DNA of 64,000 nt from Lunularia cruciata. Lineage: Eukaryota; Streptophyta; Marchantiopsida; Lunulariales; Lunulariaceae. The stretch is from assembly GCA_948567375.1 (NCBI GenBank), contig OX419756.1:45176552-45240551 (forward strand), given 5' to 3'. Shown here piece after piece: positions 10,801-22,564 of the stretch (position 1 is the stretch's first letter; every line of letters begins with the position of its first letter). A model generated the notes under the pieces. That model saw only the letters and a list, made by a program, of their open reading frames with translations, did no database searches and had not been told where the DNA came from. The position numbers and the translations under genes were made by a program.

Positions 10801-12424
10801 TGAACGATGTCACAATCTCCCGAAAGCATACCTCCTTTGTCATTCTCCCAAAACATCTCTCATGTCCTTAACCAAAAAGAAATCACTTCTTGTCCTTCTC
10901 AAAATTTCTCACATTCTTGTCCCAAAAACTTCACATGGAAAATTCTTTGTTCCTTCAACTCCTGCTCTCCAACTCTGCTCTTTTCCCAAAATCTTGGCAA
11001 TCCCTAAATCTCCTACTAAATCTCCTACTCGTTCTTCACAACCTTCAGATCTCTAGAAAAGCATAACTTCTCTCAAGATTCTTTTCTGAAGCACACACTC
11101 TGCAGTCCTCACTTTCAGTTTCCTTCCCTTCTGTCCAAGCAGGCCTCTTCTCCTTTGGGAAAATCTCCCTTATCTTCCTTTTTCTGTCCAAACCCCTCTT
11201 CAGGCTAGACACTGTCCTTTGATGTTTCTCCTATCACCTCACTCTATCTTACTCTTGTTCAGGCCAGACCTCTCAACCCTTTTCTTCAAAGCCACATCCT
11301 CCTCCCCTAAATGTACTATCTCTTTCAGGCCAAAGCCATTCTTGACGCCCTATATACTGCTCTGATCTGCCAAATCCCTTCAAAGAATTCCCTGCAGACC
11401 CTTTGATAATTCTCTCTCTATCCATCAAAACCTTCTTCTTCAAATCATCCCTGTCTTGTCACCAAAATCCCTTTCTTGAAGCACCTCTATCCCTTTCCTT
11501 ATTTGCTGTCATGGCCAGCCTTCACCATTCAAGAGTTTCTTTCCAGCCCTTCCCCACCTTTGATCTTGTTTTCCTTCAGCTCCTTGTTCTGACATAGTTC
11601 AAAGGCTCTCTCGATGATTTTTCCTAGTCCCTCTCTGGCCCTATCACTATTCAAGCTCTCTCAATGATTTTCCCTTCCTTGTCTCTTCACTTCACTCCAA
11701 AGACCCTTCCTGGCTACCCCTTCACAGTCACTCCAATTCCCTTTGATACATCTCTCTCACTCCTAAAAACCTTCTCCCTATTCTTCTCTATCATTCAAAA
11801 GAACCCCTCTCGATACTTCTTTGTCACTCATTCTTGTCCGATTCCCCAATCCCCTGTCCATTTCTTTAAAAAAACATGTTCAGCCTCTCTCTCCAGATGA
11901 TTCTTCTCTTCAATCCTTCTCTTGTTTTCTAGTTTTCACTCCTTTGTTTCCTGTCCTCTATTCTCTCCTGATTTCCTCCTTTTGATGCTTCTCTCTCGTG
12001 CACTCTCTCGATTCCTCAAAACTCCTACTTTTGTTCCAGTCGATTCCTTTCTCCTTCTTTCCCTTGTTGCTGCTAAACTCTCTTTCAATTCTTTCTCCTG
12101 TCTCTTTCTTTCTTCAACCCTTCGATTCCTATCTCTCTCTATTGCACCTTCCTATTTCTCCGTCTCTGCTTTCCTTCCAATTCCTCTCCAATTTCCTCTT
12201 GTTTTCTGTCCTTTCCTCCTTTGATTACTTTTCAACCTCTTCTTGTTTTCTGTTAATTCCTCCCTGGCACTCTTCTTCCCTTTGATGGTTGTCTTTTCTT
12301 AAAAAAATAAAAACCTTTTTATATATTTCTTGTCCTTTCTTCTTTGTTGATTTTCAAAACCCTCTCACGTTTCCTGTCCTATCTCTGAAGCTCTGTTCTT
12401 TGATACCTCTCTATCAAAACCTTC

Positions 12425-12555
12425 TTTGCCACTTCCCAAAGAATACTCCTACCTATCAATTCCATCTCTGCCACTTCCCAAAGAGTATTCCTGCTTGTCA
12501 ATTCCATCTCTGCCACTTCTCGAAGAGTACTCCTGCCTAAGTCTCCATTGCTCCT
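12425..12555 (+). repeat. Tandem repeat, about 43 bp x 3
   Basis: Three adjacent units share 'ccacttcccaaagagtattc', 'ctgcc' or 'ctgctt' and 'caattccatctctg'. A further partial unit recurs at about 12800-12870. Translation gives repeated LPLPKEYS-like strings, but I see no evidence that this is coding. Confidence 0.75.
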
Positions 12556-13430
12556 TCTTTTTCCCTTCACTCTCCTTCCTTTTGATCCTTCAATTTTTGA
12601 TTACCTCCCCTCAACTCTCACTCCTCCTTCCTCATCTCTCTTCCTTGACTCTTCTCCCCTGTCCCTCTTGAAGTGCAACTCCTTCAAGAAAGTTCCTTGT
12701 TAGCTCCTTCACACGCCCCTTCCTTCGGAAAAAATTTCCTTTGTTTCTCTTCACAAGATCTCCCTTTATTTTATTTTATTTTTCTCTACCTTGTTTTTCT
12801 CTTCCCAAAAAGTATTCCTGCATGTCAATTCCATCTCTGCTACTTCCCAAAGAGTATTCCTGCCTAACTCTCCATTGTCCTCCTCTTTTTCACTTCACTC
12901 TCCTTCCTTTTGATCCTTCAATTTTTGGTTACCTCCCCCCAGCTCTCACTCCTCCTTCCTCATCTCTCTTCCTCAACTCTTCTCCCTTGTCCCTCTTGAA
13001 GTGCAACTCCTTTGGGAAAGTTCCCTGTTAGCTCCTTCACACGCCCCTTCCTTTGGAAAAAAATTCCTTTGTTTCTCTTCATAAGATCTCCCAAAATTTA
13101 ATTTAATTTAATTTTTCTCTATCTCGTTTTTCTCTTCCTAAAGAGTATTCCTCCCAAACTCTCTATTGTCTCCCTCTTTTTCCCTTCACTCTCCTTCCTT
13201 TTGATCCTTCAATTTTTGGTTACCTCCCCCCCCCAGCTCTCACTCCTCCTTCCTCATCTCTCTTCCTCTACTCTTCTTTCCTGTCCCTCTTGAAGTGCAA
13301 CTCCTTTGGGAAAGTTCCCTGTCAGCTCCTTCACACGCCCCTTCCTATGGAAAAAATTCCTTTGTTTCTCTTCACAAGATCTCCCAAAATTTAATTAAAT
13401 TTTATTTTTCTTTACCTTGTTGACTCCCTT
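12525..13430 (+). repeat. Tandem repeat, about 300 bp x 3
   Basis: Three long units begin near 12526, 12852 and 13143. Each contains ctctccattg, a tttttcccttcactctcc block, 'ttttgatccttcaattttt', 'cctcatctctcttcc', 'cttgaagtgcaactcctt', 'cttcacacgccccttcct' and an A/T-rich end (ttaatttaat type). Divergence between units is modest, so the array is younger than the element it sits in. Confidence 0.75.
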
Positions 13431-13915
13431 GTCATCAGCCATCTTTTAAAGGTTCTCCCTACATTGTTAACTCCATTGCCATCAGCCATAAGTATTCCCT
13501 CAAACCCTTCTCCTTAAACCCTTCCTTCTTTGTCACTTCTTCCACAAGCACTGTTTTCCCGCAAGATCTCTCGAAGCATTCCCTAAAAATGAAAAAAATC
13601 CTTCTAAGACCCCAATAACCTAGAAAAGCATAGTCTTGAGCCCGTGCAGCATAAATCTATTCCCTCTGAATGTGTAACTCCAAAAGAACTCCCATTTTCA
13701 TGCAAACTAATAAATACTTCTGAGTTTATGCCTAATTTTTGAGCTTTCAAGCTCACGAGAAATTAACAAAACTTTTGACCTCACGACGGCATGAAGAATA
13801 TTCACGAGACACAATAACTAAAAGAAAACCCAAAGTCATTGCTACCCAGGAAAACAAAACCTTCACACCAAATGGCATCCATAGTACGCATGGGCTACTT
13901 TCCCAATGACACCGA

Positions 13916-16607
13916 AACACTAGGGCTAGGTCAACTCCAAAGGTAAACATATCACTAACTGAGAACAAAGGATAGTGCAGAATCAACATCAAGCTTGACT
14001 TAGTTTGTGTAGTAGTCGGTAGTTGACTAGTAGGTAGTTCCTCATGTATCCCATCACCACCTACCACACCTACACTAGGACATCTAGGAGCCATGGATGT
14101 TTTGTAGAGTGCCTCAAAGAATGTAAAAGACAAGGGAAGTCTTACATGTCTACCAACCTCTCCTCTCTGTGGATCCAACTCCATTGATGCTTCTCTATGC
14201 TCTAAAGCATGTATTGCACTCCTAGTCACTAAAATAGATGCATCCACCTATGCTACTCTGCACATGAAGTCTAAGATGTCTCTTTCACCCATATATGAGG
14301 TGGAAGCCTTAGCACCCAAATCTGATCTCCTTTGAGTTATGGCCATGCTAGCCAATCTTTGCTCCAACTACTCAACGCAAGTAGCCATGGTTGTATCAAA
14401 AGTAAGGGCATGTATTGCACCCCTACTAGGTGAAGATCCTCTGCCACTACCTCTACCACCTTGTCCTCCATGACTTGGAGCTCCTCTACCACCTGCCATG
14501 ATAGCTCTACCACTCCGTAACTCCAAGTGTAGGTCAAAGCACTGGTCATTAGTGTGACCAAATCTATGGCAATGCTCACATTATCTCTTTGGTGGCTATG
14601 ATGCACCAAAGGTATCAGGTCCATTGCCCTGAGTGCACTCTCTCTTGTGGTGAGGTCCATCACAAGTCCAACAAGCAACACCACCACTCACTGGCTGTTG
14701 CTAAGTCAAAAATGAAGGTAATGGTCTAGCTACACTAAATCCTCCACTTGCTCCATAAGATCTGGGCCCACCTTGTCCTTGGAAACCAACATGGCATGGT
14801 GCACTCTAGAAGAACTAATGGTTGTGAATGAGGTCTCCCTACCAAATCAACATATTGCCACTTTCTCCTCCACCACGTTGAGCTCAATATGCTCAGCCAA
14901 ACCAAAGACCATCACCAAAGTAGGTGAAGTAGCTTATAACAATGTAGCATCATGTACTCTATGTCACAATTCCCTATCTAATATCCCATAAAAAATTTGG
15001 ATTGCTTGGGCCTCAATAACTCCATGAGTAAAACTGATCAACCATATCATGCAAGTGTCTGCCTTGCAAAGGCTCTCTCTAGCCTTTTGTTGGAACTTCC
15101 ACAAGCTCCTTAGCTTATCAGTTCGCACTCCTTTGTAGTTCTGCCTCAAACACTAGAAGAACTCCACCATGTGGCTATACCCCAATACTAAACCACCTCA
15201 TATAATAGTACCTCCACTGTAATACTCTGAGGACAAGAGAAGAGAAAAAACACAGATTGCACACTCAAATATTCGATGCCCCAAGGGAGCACCTTCTCTT
15301 TATTATATAGACAAAGAGGATCTCCTCCAAGGAAGCTCCACCCTAGGATTAGGGACACAGATAGGTGACATGTCGGCAAGCTCCACCCTTGGATTACTTA
15401 CTTGGATGGGTGACCTGTCTGGTCTAGGTCCTATCTGGTTGGTCAAACAAGCTTTGACCAGAGGGAATCTTTTAGGGAATCTTCCTATAGGAATCTCAGA
15501 ATCACATAAGGTACCGTTGGAAAGCTCTCGACGAGACAAAGCAGGGGGAGGGAAGGCCAACCTTCCCTCTGTTGGGGGGGAAATCTGCACATTTTTGAGG
15601 CCTAATTCATCCGTTTAGGCCTCCAAAATTGCCTTCAAAGATTTCAGGCATATTTCGGTTCCTACTCTATTAGTAGAAGTCCTCTTTTGGTGATACCTCT
15701 TTCTGATCTGTTTAGTCCATCATGTGTAACATCTTTCCAGATGTTACCAAACCAATTCTCACCTTTAAATCATATGTCTAGCTATTGGTTCTGAGGTTCT
15801 CAAGTCTATTTCGGTTTCTGCCCTATTAGTAGAAGTACTCTTTTGGTGATACTTCTATCTGATCTATTTTGACCATCATGTATAACATCATTCTAGATGT
15901 TACCAAACCAAATTTCACATCTAGATCATATGGCTAATCCTTGGTATTACATCCACTTATAGTAGCACTATCTCCAAGAGATCCACCAATACTACTAGAG
16001 CTAGAACTTGTGGGTATAGCCAATCTTCCCCTAGAAATTGAGCCCGAAGTGATGAAGACATAGTTTGGAGACCGATATTGTCTTCATAGCTCAATCTCCT
16101 CCAAATGAGCTCTTCTCCAAATAAACTCATGGTAGTCATCCATTGATGGACCCTCCAAGTGCTGAAATAACCCCTTCCATACCATGAAGGGTGTGAACAA
16201 AGTCAAGTTCCACATCTGATGCAGATCACACCAACTAGTAAACTCCTGAATGAAGTCATCCAACTCAATGGTCTCCATTGTACCAGAGTAACACTTGGGG
16301 CTTTTGGAGGCCCCATAAATCTTGTCCATGTCCCACAACAACGGCATAGACACACCAAGTGCACTCTCAATTGAATCAACTCATGTGTTACACTCCAAAT
16401 TAGAGTCAATCTCCTCTCTCATTGGGACATAAGATATAGGCTGATATCAAGCACCACTTCAAGTAAATCCACTACATCTTGCAGTGCTACCTCCTTTGGA
16501 ATCCTCAAAGAACTCCATTGTGACAAAGTAGCCAAAAACTGCAACTTGCAACCGTAACCACCGCAAGTACCACACCAAGTGCCAACATCACCAAGTATCA
16601 ACGTGTG
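13916..16607 (-). pseudogene. Gypsy copy 1 gag with two zinc knuckles
   Basis: The minus strand carries LLWDMDKIYGASKSPKCYSG, then IELDDFIQEF and WCDLHQMWN (16340-16200). The nucleocapsid follows with CWTCDGPHHKREC and CEHCHRFGHTNDQCFDL, two CX2CX4HX4C-type knuckles near 14690-14560. A Gly/Arg-rich stretch and LEQRLASMAITQRRSDLG come next. Gag would package element RNA. Gypsy copy 2 has near-matching strings on the plus strand at 59080-60597. Frameshifts split the gene into several open stretches (for example 16353-16084, 14687-14337 and 14247-13753). Confidence 0.75.
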
Positions 16608-19600
16608 ACAACTCGGCAAATACCACTTTTGTGGTAATTAGGTAAGTAAAGTTCATTCCCACAGAGATACTAATCAGAATTGGTAAAATACAAAGCAAAG
16701 TAAAAATTTCAGTTCTTCTTGGGTTCCTCTTTAATCTCTCAAGTAGAAACTACACCCAAAAGAGAGTAACAATCTCACAATCTTGACAACTTGTCGTGAA
16801 TTAACACACCCATAATCACAACATGTCAAATTTTGTCCAAACAAATCTTGATTGTGATGATTCAATTTCTCCCAAAGACGGTACTTCATTGCAAAACAAC
16901 TTCGCCTCAAAATTGTGTTCCACCCCTCCACTAAAGGCATAACTTCCTTGATCAAAATTACTTCACATCAACACTACGCTGCACTCACAAATGCAGAATA
17001 CTACCAACACTACAATTCCTCTCAGATCTGTCAAGGCATTGCTCCGATTGCACTTCACTTAGGATCAAACACACAAAATGATGATCAAGTTGTGGAATCT
17101 AACATCCAACACACTCTGATTTGCACTTCAAAATTCTCCACACACTCACAAACACAATCACAAAGTTGATACTTGGAATCAAGCACAAGCGACGAGTGCT
17201 GCTTCATAGCACTTTGCTTTATCTATCTTCATAAATTATGAATACTGAACAACATAAGACTGCAAATACTTCCCCTTAAATAGTAAAGCAATCAACAGTT
17301 AACTTCCAATGTATTACTTCCTAACAACTCTTCCTACTTGCAGATCCAAAATGACAAACCACCTCTTCATATCTGCCTCTTCAGATCTCAAAACTGTTAC
17401 TACTCTGATCCGATGTCAATCACTTCATCGGCTTCCAAACCCAATGATCTTCCTACCACTTCTCCTTCTTTGGGTATATCTGATTCTACAAAATCCTTCA
17501 CTTTGAAATCCTTCACTTTGAAATCCTTCACAAATTCTACCAAACTGATTCTACTACGTCTTCACTATGAATTACAATTTAGTTCATAGGTAACCTTTCT
17601 ATCTTTTTATCTCCTAACCCACTCTTCTCTAATGTCTCAAATGTCAAATTCATAGATACTTGCACTCCTACTTCTACAACTTTGGACTTCTTTTCCTTCT
17701 TCACACTACTCTTAATTCTTTCTAACTCTAAATTCACTAAATCTAATCTAAGACTGACGTTGTCTCCTACTTCCAACATCTTTCTATCAACTCGCTCCCT
17801 CAATTGGATTAGTAGAGTGCTCATATCAACATCCTTGGCTCTCCTCTTGTGAGTTTCCTGCACAAGCAATTTTAACTCATGTAGTCTCGCTTCTTCCAAC
17901 CTTCCTTCCGCCTCAATGCACAACATAGCTCTCAATTTTCCCACAACTTCTCCTATTGATTCCGATGTATACCCTTGAGATCACTCTGCCTTCAACTCCT
18001 CTTGATACATCCTCAACTTGTCTTTGTACTCAGCAGCAAGCATCTTCTTCTCCTCCACATACTAAGAACTTGGCAACTCAGCACTTTGTACCAACTCTCT
18101 CAACCTTTCTTCTTCTTGATGTCGGATCGCCAACTCTCTCTACCATGCCTGGTCCTTCTCAGCTGCACTCTTCTACAAGCTGTCTAACTCCTGCTCCATC
18201 ACTGCTACCATCACTTTCACATGGATACTCACAATGCGCACTTCACGGACTTCTTCTTTCATCTTGGTTAGCAACATCGTCTGCTCCTTCAACTCTTCAG
18301 CTTGATGCTGCATTTCTCTCCCTCTTGACTCAAAACTCTCTTGCAACTTCTCAAAAGTCTTCTTCTTCAAGACTATATCCACCCAAAGCTCTTCAACTTC
18401 CTCGTCCCTTTGGGTTACTTGTTCTTGTAGTCCCTTCACTTCAGCCAGTAGATACTTCACTATTTGCAACTTGTTCTTTACCTTCATCCCAAATTGCGGA
18501 ATTACCTTCTGTTGCTCTTTCAATAGCTCCAACAATGGAGTTACAACCTGCACCAAATATTGTATTCCTCCAAAGGTCTCTTTGTCTTTGGCCACATCTT
18601 TGCATTTCACTTCTTCTGCCGGCTCCTTCTTTGAAAGTCTTGATCTTCATACTTGCAGCAATATTGCTTCCGAGCTTCCCTCTTCCTTACCCGCTGAACT
18701 TGGGCCCATAAGGTACTCCGTCTCTTCCACAACTAGGGCTACACAGGGATTAGCATTTCTCTCCAGGCCGTCAATGGTCACATGAAAATCTTCATCTTCT
18801 TCTGCTTCAGTTGATTGCTGAACTTCATCTTCAGCTTTTGTCTCACTTCCGGATTCCCCACTTTGTAATGTAAGTTCCTCTTCTTTTGAGTCCTCTCCTC
18901 TAGACTCTGTCTCCCCTTAAGTCTCTATCTCCAAAGGTTCTTCTTTTACCACCGCCTTACCCCGCACCGTGAGTCTTCGGATCTTCCTTTGGGCTGGAAG
19001 TAACGTTGCTTCTTTGGGTTGAGTTTGCTTCTTCTTCTTCAGGCTTATGACTTCTTCCATCTCTTGTTGTCCCATTTTAAAGAAATGATCATCATTGGCT
19101 TCCAGGTGTGCCATGTAGTGCATTTCTTCTTCATTTGCTTCTTGTCTCAAATCTGGATGAAAGTGTGACACTATACAATGCCTCTCCTCCACTATCAGCA
19201 AATTCAATCCAAAATAGAAATGTGTTGCAAATGGTGTGAAATAGTGTGGAGGAAAATTTGTTCTCCAATTGACGACCATGTGCCTTGTTCGCTGGTGCTT
19301 CACCCAATTCACTCAATTCACCTTCACTCCTACAAACATCTGGTGGAAGAAGACCGACTGCTGCATGTTCAGGTTTGAACATTGCCATTATTGCTCCACA
19401 ATGCCCCACTTAATCGGGTCCTTACAGGACTCCACCTTGTAACCATTAGTTGTACACAGAGCAAAGAAGGAATTGCAAATTTTTGCAGTCTCTTTTGCAG
19501 CCTCACACTTCCAATAGAAGGTGATCCCCAATGGCTCTCCTGCTTCTTTCCCCAACACTAACCTCCAATCTGACTCAGTCCATCAAGCCGGATTTCCTCT

Positions 19601-20368
19601 CTTCCCCTTGACTTCAAGACTGTCCTCACAATTACTGGCAACTATCTCTGCCATGACTCCTAGGAAACTGGAATTTTAGTTCCACTCTAAAAAGGTAATA
19701 CAAAGTCTTTTCAAGACTTTGATCCTTGCTACAACATCTAACCTCTAAATTGCAAAGCTCCTTACTACAAGGGCGTTCTTGACCTTCTTCACCATGGTTT
19801 GTTCTCTCGTTCTTTGGCACTAGAAGACTATTCCCTCTCCTGGACGTGACACTCTAACTCCTTCTAGATTTTGGAAAATTTCACTCTCAATTGGCTTCTT
19901 GACACGCATCACTACAGGATGACTACTCAAAGGAACAGGATATCTACTTGACATATTCAATTTTCCCCTACGCAATTGCAATTTTATATTACCCCAAAGT
20001 GCAATCATTCTTTAGTCAATTTCAAAATTGATCTCCCTTCTTCTGCATGTCAATGTCTAGTCACTATCAAGACATGCTTCTTTGGCCTCCGCTGTTTCTT
20101 GAAGTGTACTTTCGTGCCACATAGAGCAATTGTTAGACTATCTTTGTATTGGCCTTTGCTGCCCAATCCAAAGATGATCGTCTTTGGACTTGTGTCTTCC
20201 TACTCCCTTCTGAATACTTCCATTTTCCGACCCAAAGTCGACTTCTTTGGGTTTACTCCAAAGACACTCCCATCCATTCTTTTCTTTGTAATTCGGCTTT
20301 CTTACTCACTTCTTCCTCAAAACACTACAAAACAAAAAATGTGTGCACCACACAACATACTAACCAAA
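16608..20368. mobile_element. Insertion III with a long coiled-coil reading frame
   Basis: About 3.76 kb lies between gag and the 5' leader of gypsy copy 1. Copy 2 joins the corresponding flanks directly near 58845-58875. On the plus strand the block opens tgacaactcgg (16608) and closes aaccaaatgtca (20368), giving TG...CA ends and an inverted TGACA/TGTCA. I find no target-site duplication and no terminal direct repeats. Its main content is a minus-strand frame at 19954-17579. Class unknown; it might be a non-autonomous LTR element with an accessory ORF, or a transduplicated host fragment. Confidence 0.5.
17579..19954 (-). pseudogene. Unrecognised ~790-codon coiled-coil protein, decayed
   Basis: One minus-strand reading can be followed from MSSRYPVPLSSHPVVMRVKK (19954) to the end near 17579, crossing a few stops and at least one frameshift. 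The N-terminal third is globular-looking, with WRLVLGKEAGEPLGITFYW and NWRTNFPPHYFTPFATHFYF. The middle is acidic (EEDEDFHVTIDGLERN). The C-terminal half is Glu/Lys/Leu-rich and reads as coiled coil (LLELLKEQQKVI, EVKGLQEQVTQRDEEVEELW, ERVDRKMLEVGDNVSLRLDL). I do not recognise the family. Coding bias persists over the whole length, so it was once a real gene, either of insertion III or captured by it. Confidence 0.55.
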
Positions 20369-21627
20369 TGTCACCCACTAATGTAGCTCTAACTACAACA
20401 ACTACACTAGGAGAAAAGGCAACCTATAACCTACCATCACAACATGCACTCTCAAGGTCTACAGGTCATCACTTCTTGCCTCACCATAGAGAAACATAGG
20501 TAGTTTGACCGATAAACCCTATTGCTCACAATCTAGTAGGGTGCGGAAATTTTGCCAAACAATGACCAAAATCTACTCTAAACTAGCTAGCCTCACACCA
20601 ACAAGCTGGCTTGCTGGCCCTTCTGGGCCTTTGTAGCCTCTCATAGCCCATAGCCTATGCCTCAAAGCCTCTAAATACCAAAATTCAGCCAAATGAGGAC
20701 TTTCCTCTTGCCACTTTGAACCCTCTCCAAATTTGGCAAAACTCCTCCAAATCAAGCCAAGCTCCTCCAACTAAAGTTGGTTGATTGCCAAATCCTTTGC
20801 TAAATCCTTATTCAAGCCAAATTGGATGGACTAGATTCTCCAAATTTGTAATTCATCAAGATGGGTTCCCAATGCCACCTTCAATTTCACTTTTTGAGCT
20901 CAACTCACACCAAATTGGTCTTGCTTTCCGTCTTGAGCTCAAAATCACCACTACCACTTGAAATTGCTTTCTTTGCTCAAAATTTGGCCAACTCTCCACA
21001 TACCCTCTGCCTCCACCCTCTGCCTCACTACCAAATTTACATCAATTCAAAGACTTTCTTTACATGATCACTCTCAAGGAAACTTTGGGTCATGATCAAG
21101 CTACCAACAATCATCAAGGCTTGGAAATACCACCAACACCTTCAGTCCTTGCACTTGATTTCCCCTTGACCTCATTTCTTTGATGTAATTACTTTGTTTA
21201 CACAATTTGAATCACACTCAATCAGATCAGTACTTGATTTGTCACTCCATAATCTGCCAACAACCAAGCACTGATTACAGTCAAGCCACACCCACTTTAG
21301 CTAAAAGAATCCAAGTGACGCTATACGCTTGTCAGCCTCTATCTACCATAGCTAGGAACTCAAAAGCTCAACATCAGAGAAGTAAGCTCTTTGGCATTGC
21401 ATTTCAAAAGTATATCTCTTGGTCTCCAACCCTAATGGTCCTACTGATGGCACATCCGATGGTATGAATGGTGCTAAGTGATGGTGGGCCCACCATGTAG
21501 TTAGTACCCCAAACACACAATCTGATTGTCAACAAGTAGTCTATGAGTAACTACCAAAATATTGACTACCAACACTACTACTCCAGAGTATAAGCAATCT
21601 AGGTGCAATGCTACAAATTGCATGACA
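20369..21627 (-). repeat. 5' LTR and leader of gypsy copy 1
   Basis: Reverse-complemented, this block aligns by eye with 57503-58845, the start of gypsy copy 2. Shared landmarks are TGTCATGC/TGTCATAC at the outer end, 'ttttggtagttactcatag', 'gtttggggtact', a shared 'accattagg'-type block and 'tagtgtagttgt'. The LTR/leader boundary and primer-binding site could not be placed. No matching second LTR was found for copy 1. Confidence 0.65.
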
Positions 21628-21831
21628 TCCTCTATAGTATTAGTCATACCAACCTCAACTACCATAGTCACATGTACTACCATTTGAATTGCAATTTCAA
21701 CATTATCATTATATACTTACTTTATCTTTTAATATGTAATCCTAGATAACATAAAATAGTCAATACTCATTCTAATACTTGTACTTGTGGTCTATTTTCT
21801 TGATATTTTAATGCAAGACCTATTTTACTCT

Positions 21832-22090
21832 TGAAACTCCAAGCTCTCTATAGGTGTGAATTGGTTCCCGGTTAGACTAAACTTGTATAGCAATGCGTTC
21901 ACATGTAGTACACTTGTTACAGAGTTAGTTGGAAAGTTATTGCCTATATGGCACACTAGGTTCTTGACCTACACTCCTTTGTGGGTAGCACATTGTTTCC
22001 AAATGTGTATATATACTAGGGTGCATTGCCTACCTACATTATTCTCTTGGATTTTCCCACTCTCTTGTGTGTATTGTAAATTTCTTGACA
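21832..22090 (+). repeat. Copia A 5' LTR
   Basis: Begins tgaaactccaagctctctat and ends gtaaatttcttgaca. It pairs with 26714-26977 throughout. An internal 'gtatatatactagg' at about 22007 is a probable TATA element and is kept in the 3' copy ('gtatatatactaagg'). Confidence 0.9.
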
Positions 22091-22102
22091 TGGTATTAGA
22101 GC
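22091..22102 (+). other. Primer-binding site (tRNA-Met type)
   Basis: tggtattagagc lies directly after the 5' LTR. It differs by one base from the common plant copia PBS complementary to initiator tRNA-Met (tggtatcagagc). The change is a C to T. Confidence 0.85.
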
Positions 22103-22564
22103 GATAGAGAGCACAAAGTGCCTTGGATGTATGCTTGTGCAAGGTGAGAAAAAATTGCAGCTTAGAGATAGATATCCATGCTATGGTGCAGTAGCAAGAT
22201 GTATTGTTGAACCCACATTTCCATTAGCCTGATGCCGATAGTCTATATTGACAAAACTTCAATTGCATTTTTGAGGACCAATATGATGTTCTTTGACCAA
22301 AATGATATGACAATCTTGTTCAAAAGGCTTAAATTTATTTTCCCACCAAGTTTCAACGCAATCAGAGCTTTTGACAACCAATTCTTTGAAGGCAAATATC
22401 TTTCAAATGGAGCCTCCCTAGATTCCATGTGTAGGAAATAGCACTAGCAATAAGACGTGTGCATTCAAAGAAAAGTAGAGTTTATATCATGCATGAGGGA
22501 ACTATGCTCTATTGGAGTAGATGACTGAAAAGTTCACTTTCCTTTTTGTGTATAGATCCACCAT

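Larger units (their letters stand above)
10002..13915 (+). mobile_element. Insertion II: pyrimidine-rich block in gypsy copy 1
   Basis: About 3.9 kb separates the gag end (13916 upward) from the protease side (10001 downward) of gypsy copy 1. Copy 2 lacks it and reads across (near 61540). The left end gccaactggtgtcatgggg resembles the minus-strand start of insertion I. The two ends carry an inverted tggtgtca / tgacaccg pair (10008-10015 and 13907-13914). No clear target duplication was found, and no transposase, RT or gag is readable. Most of 10370-13600 is C/T-rich with internal tandem repeats. It may be a giant solo LTR or a non-autonomous derivative. The class is inference only. Confidence 0.5.
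2240..21627 (-). mobile_element. Ty3/gypsy element copy 1, with three nested insertions
   Basis: Seen directly: minus-strand matches to gag, protease, methyltransferase-like, RT, RNase H and integrase regions follow one another from high to low coordinate. They are broken by blocks 16608-20368, 10002-13915 and 3232-5260. The same element on the plus strand at 57503-64000 lacks blocks II and III and reads continuously across those points, which identifies them as insertions. The outer 5' end is a TGTCATGC terminus at 21627, matching TGTCATAC at 57503. No matching 3' LTR was found below 2750, so the 3' end is probably degraded or missing. Frames are broken by many stops, often TAG where the family has Gln. 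The element is non-functional. Confidence 0.8.

Noticed and set aside
10403-13031. Plus-strand Ser/Leu/Pro/Phe-rich open stretches up to 100 codons
   Set aside because: Low-complexity C/T-rich DNA with tandem repeats; all three frames are open in turn, with no start context or motif.
17956-18711. 251-codon plus-strand open stretch
   Set aside because: Antisense to the coiled-coil reading frame of insertion III; composition is that of a reverse-strand shadow (Ser/Leu/Pro).
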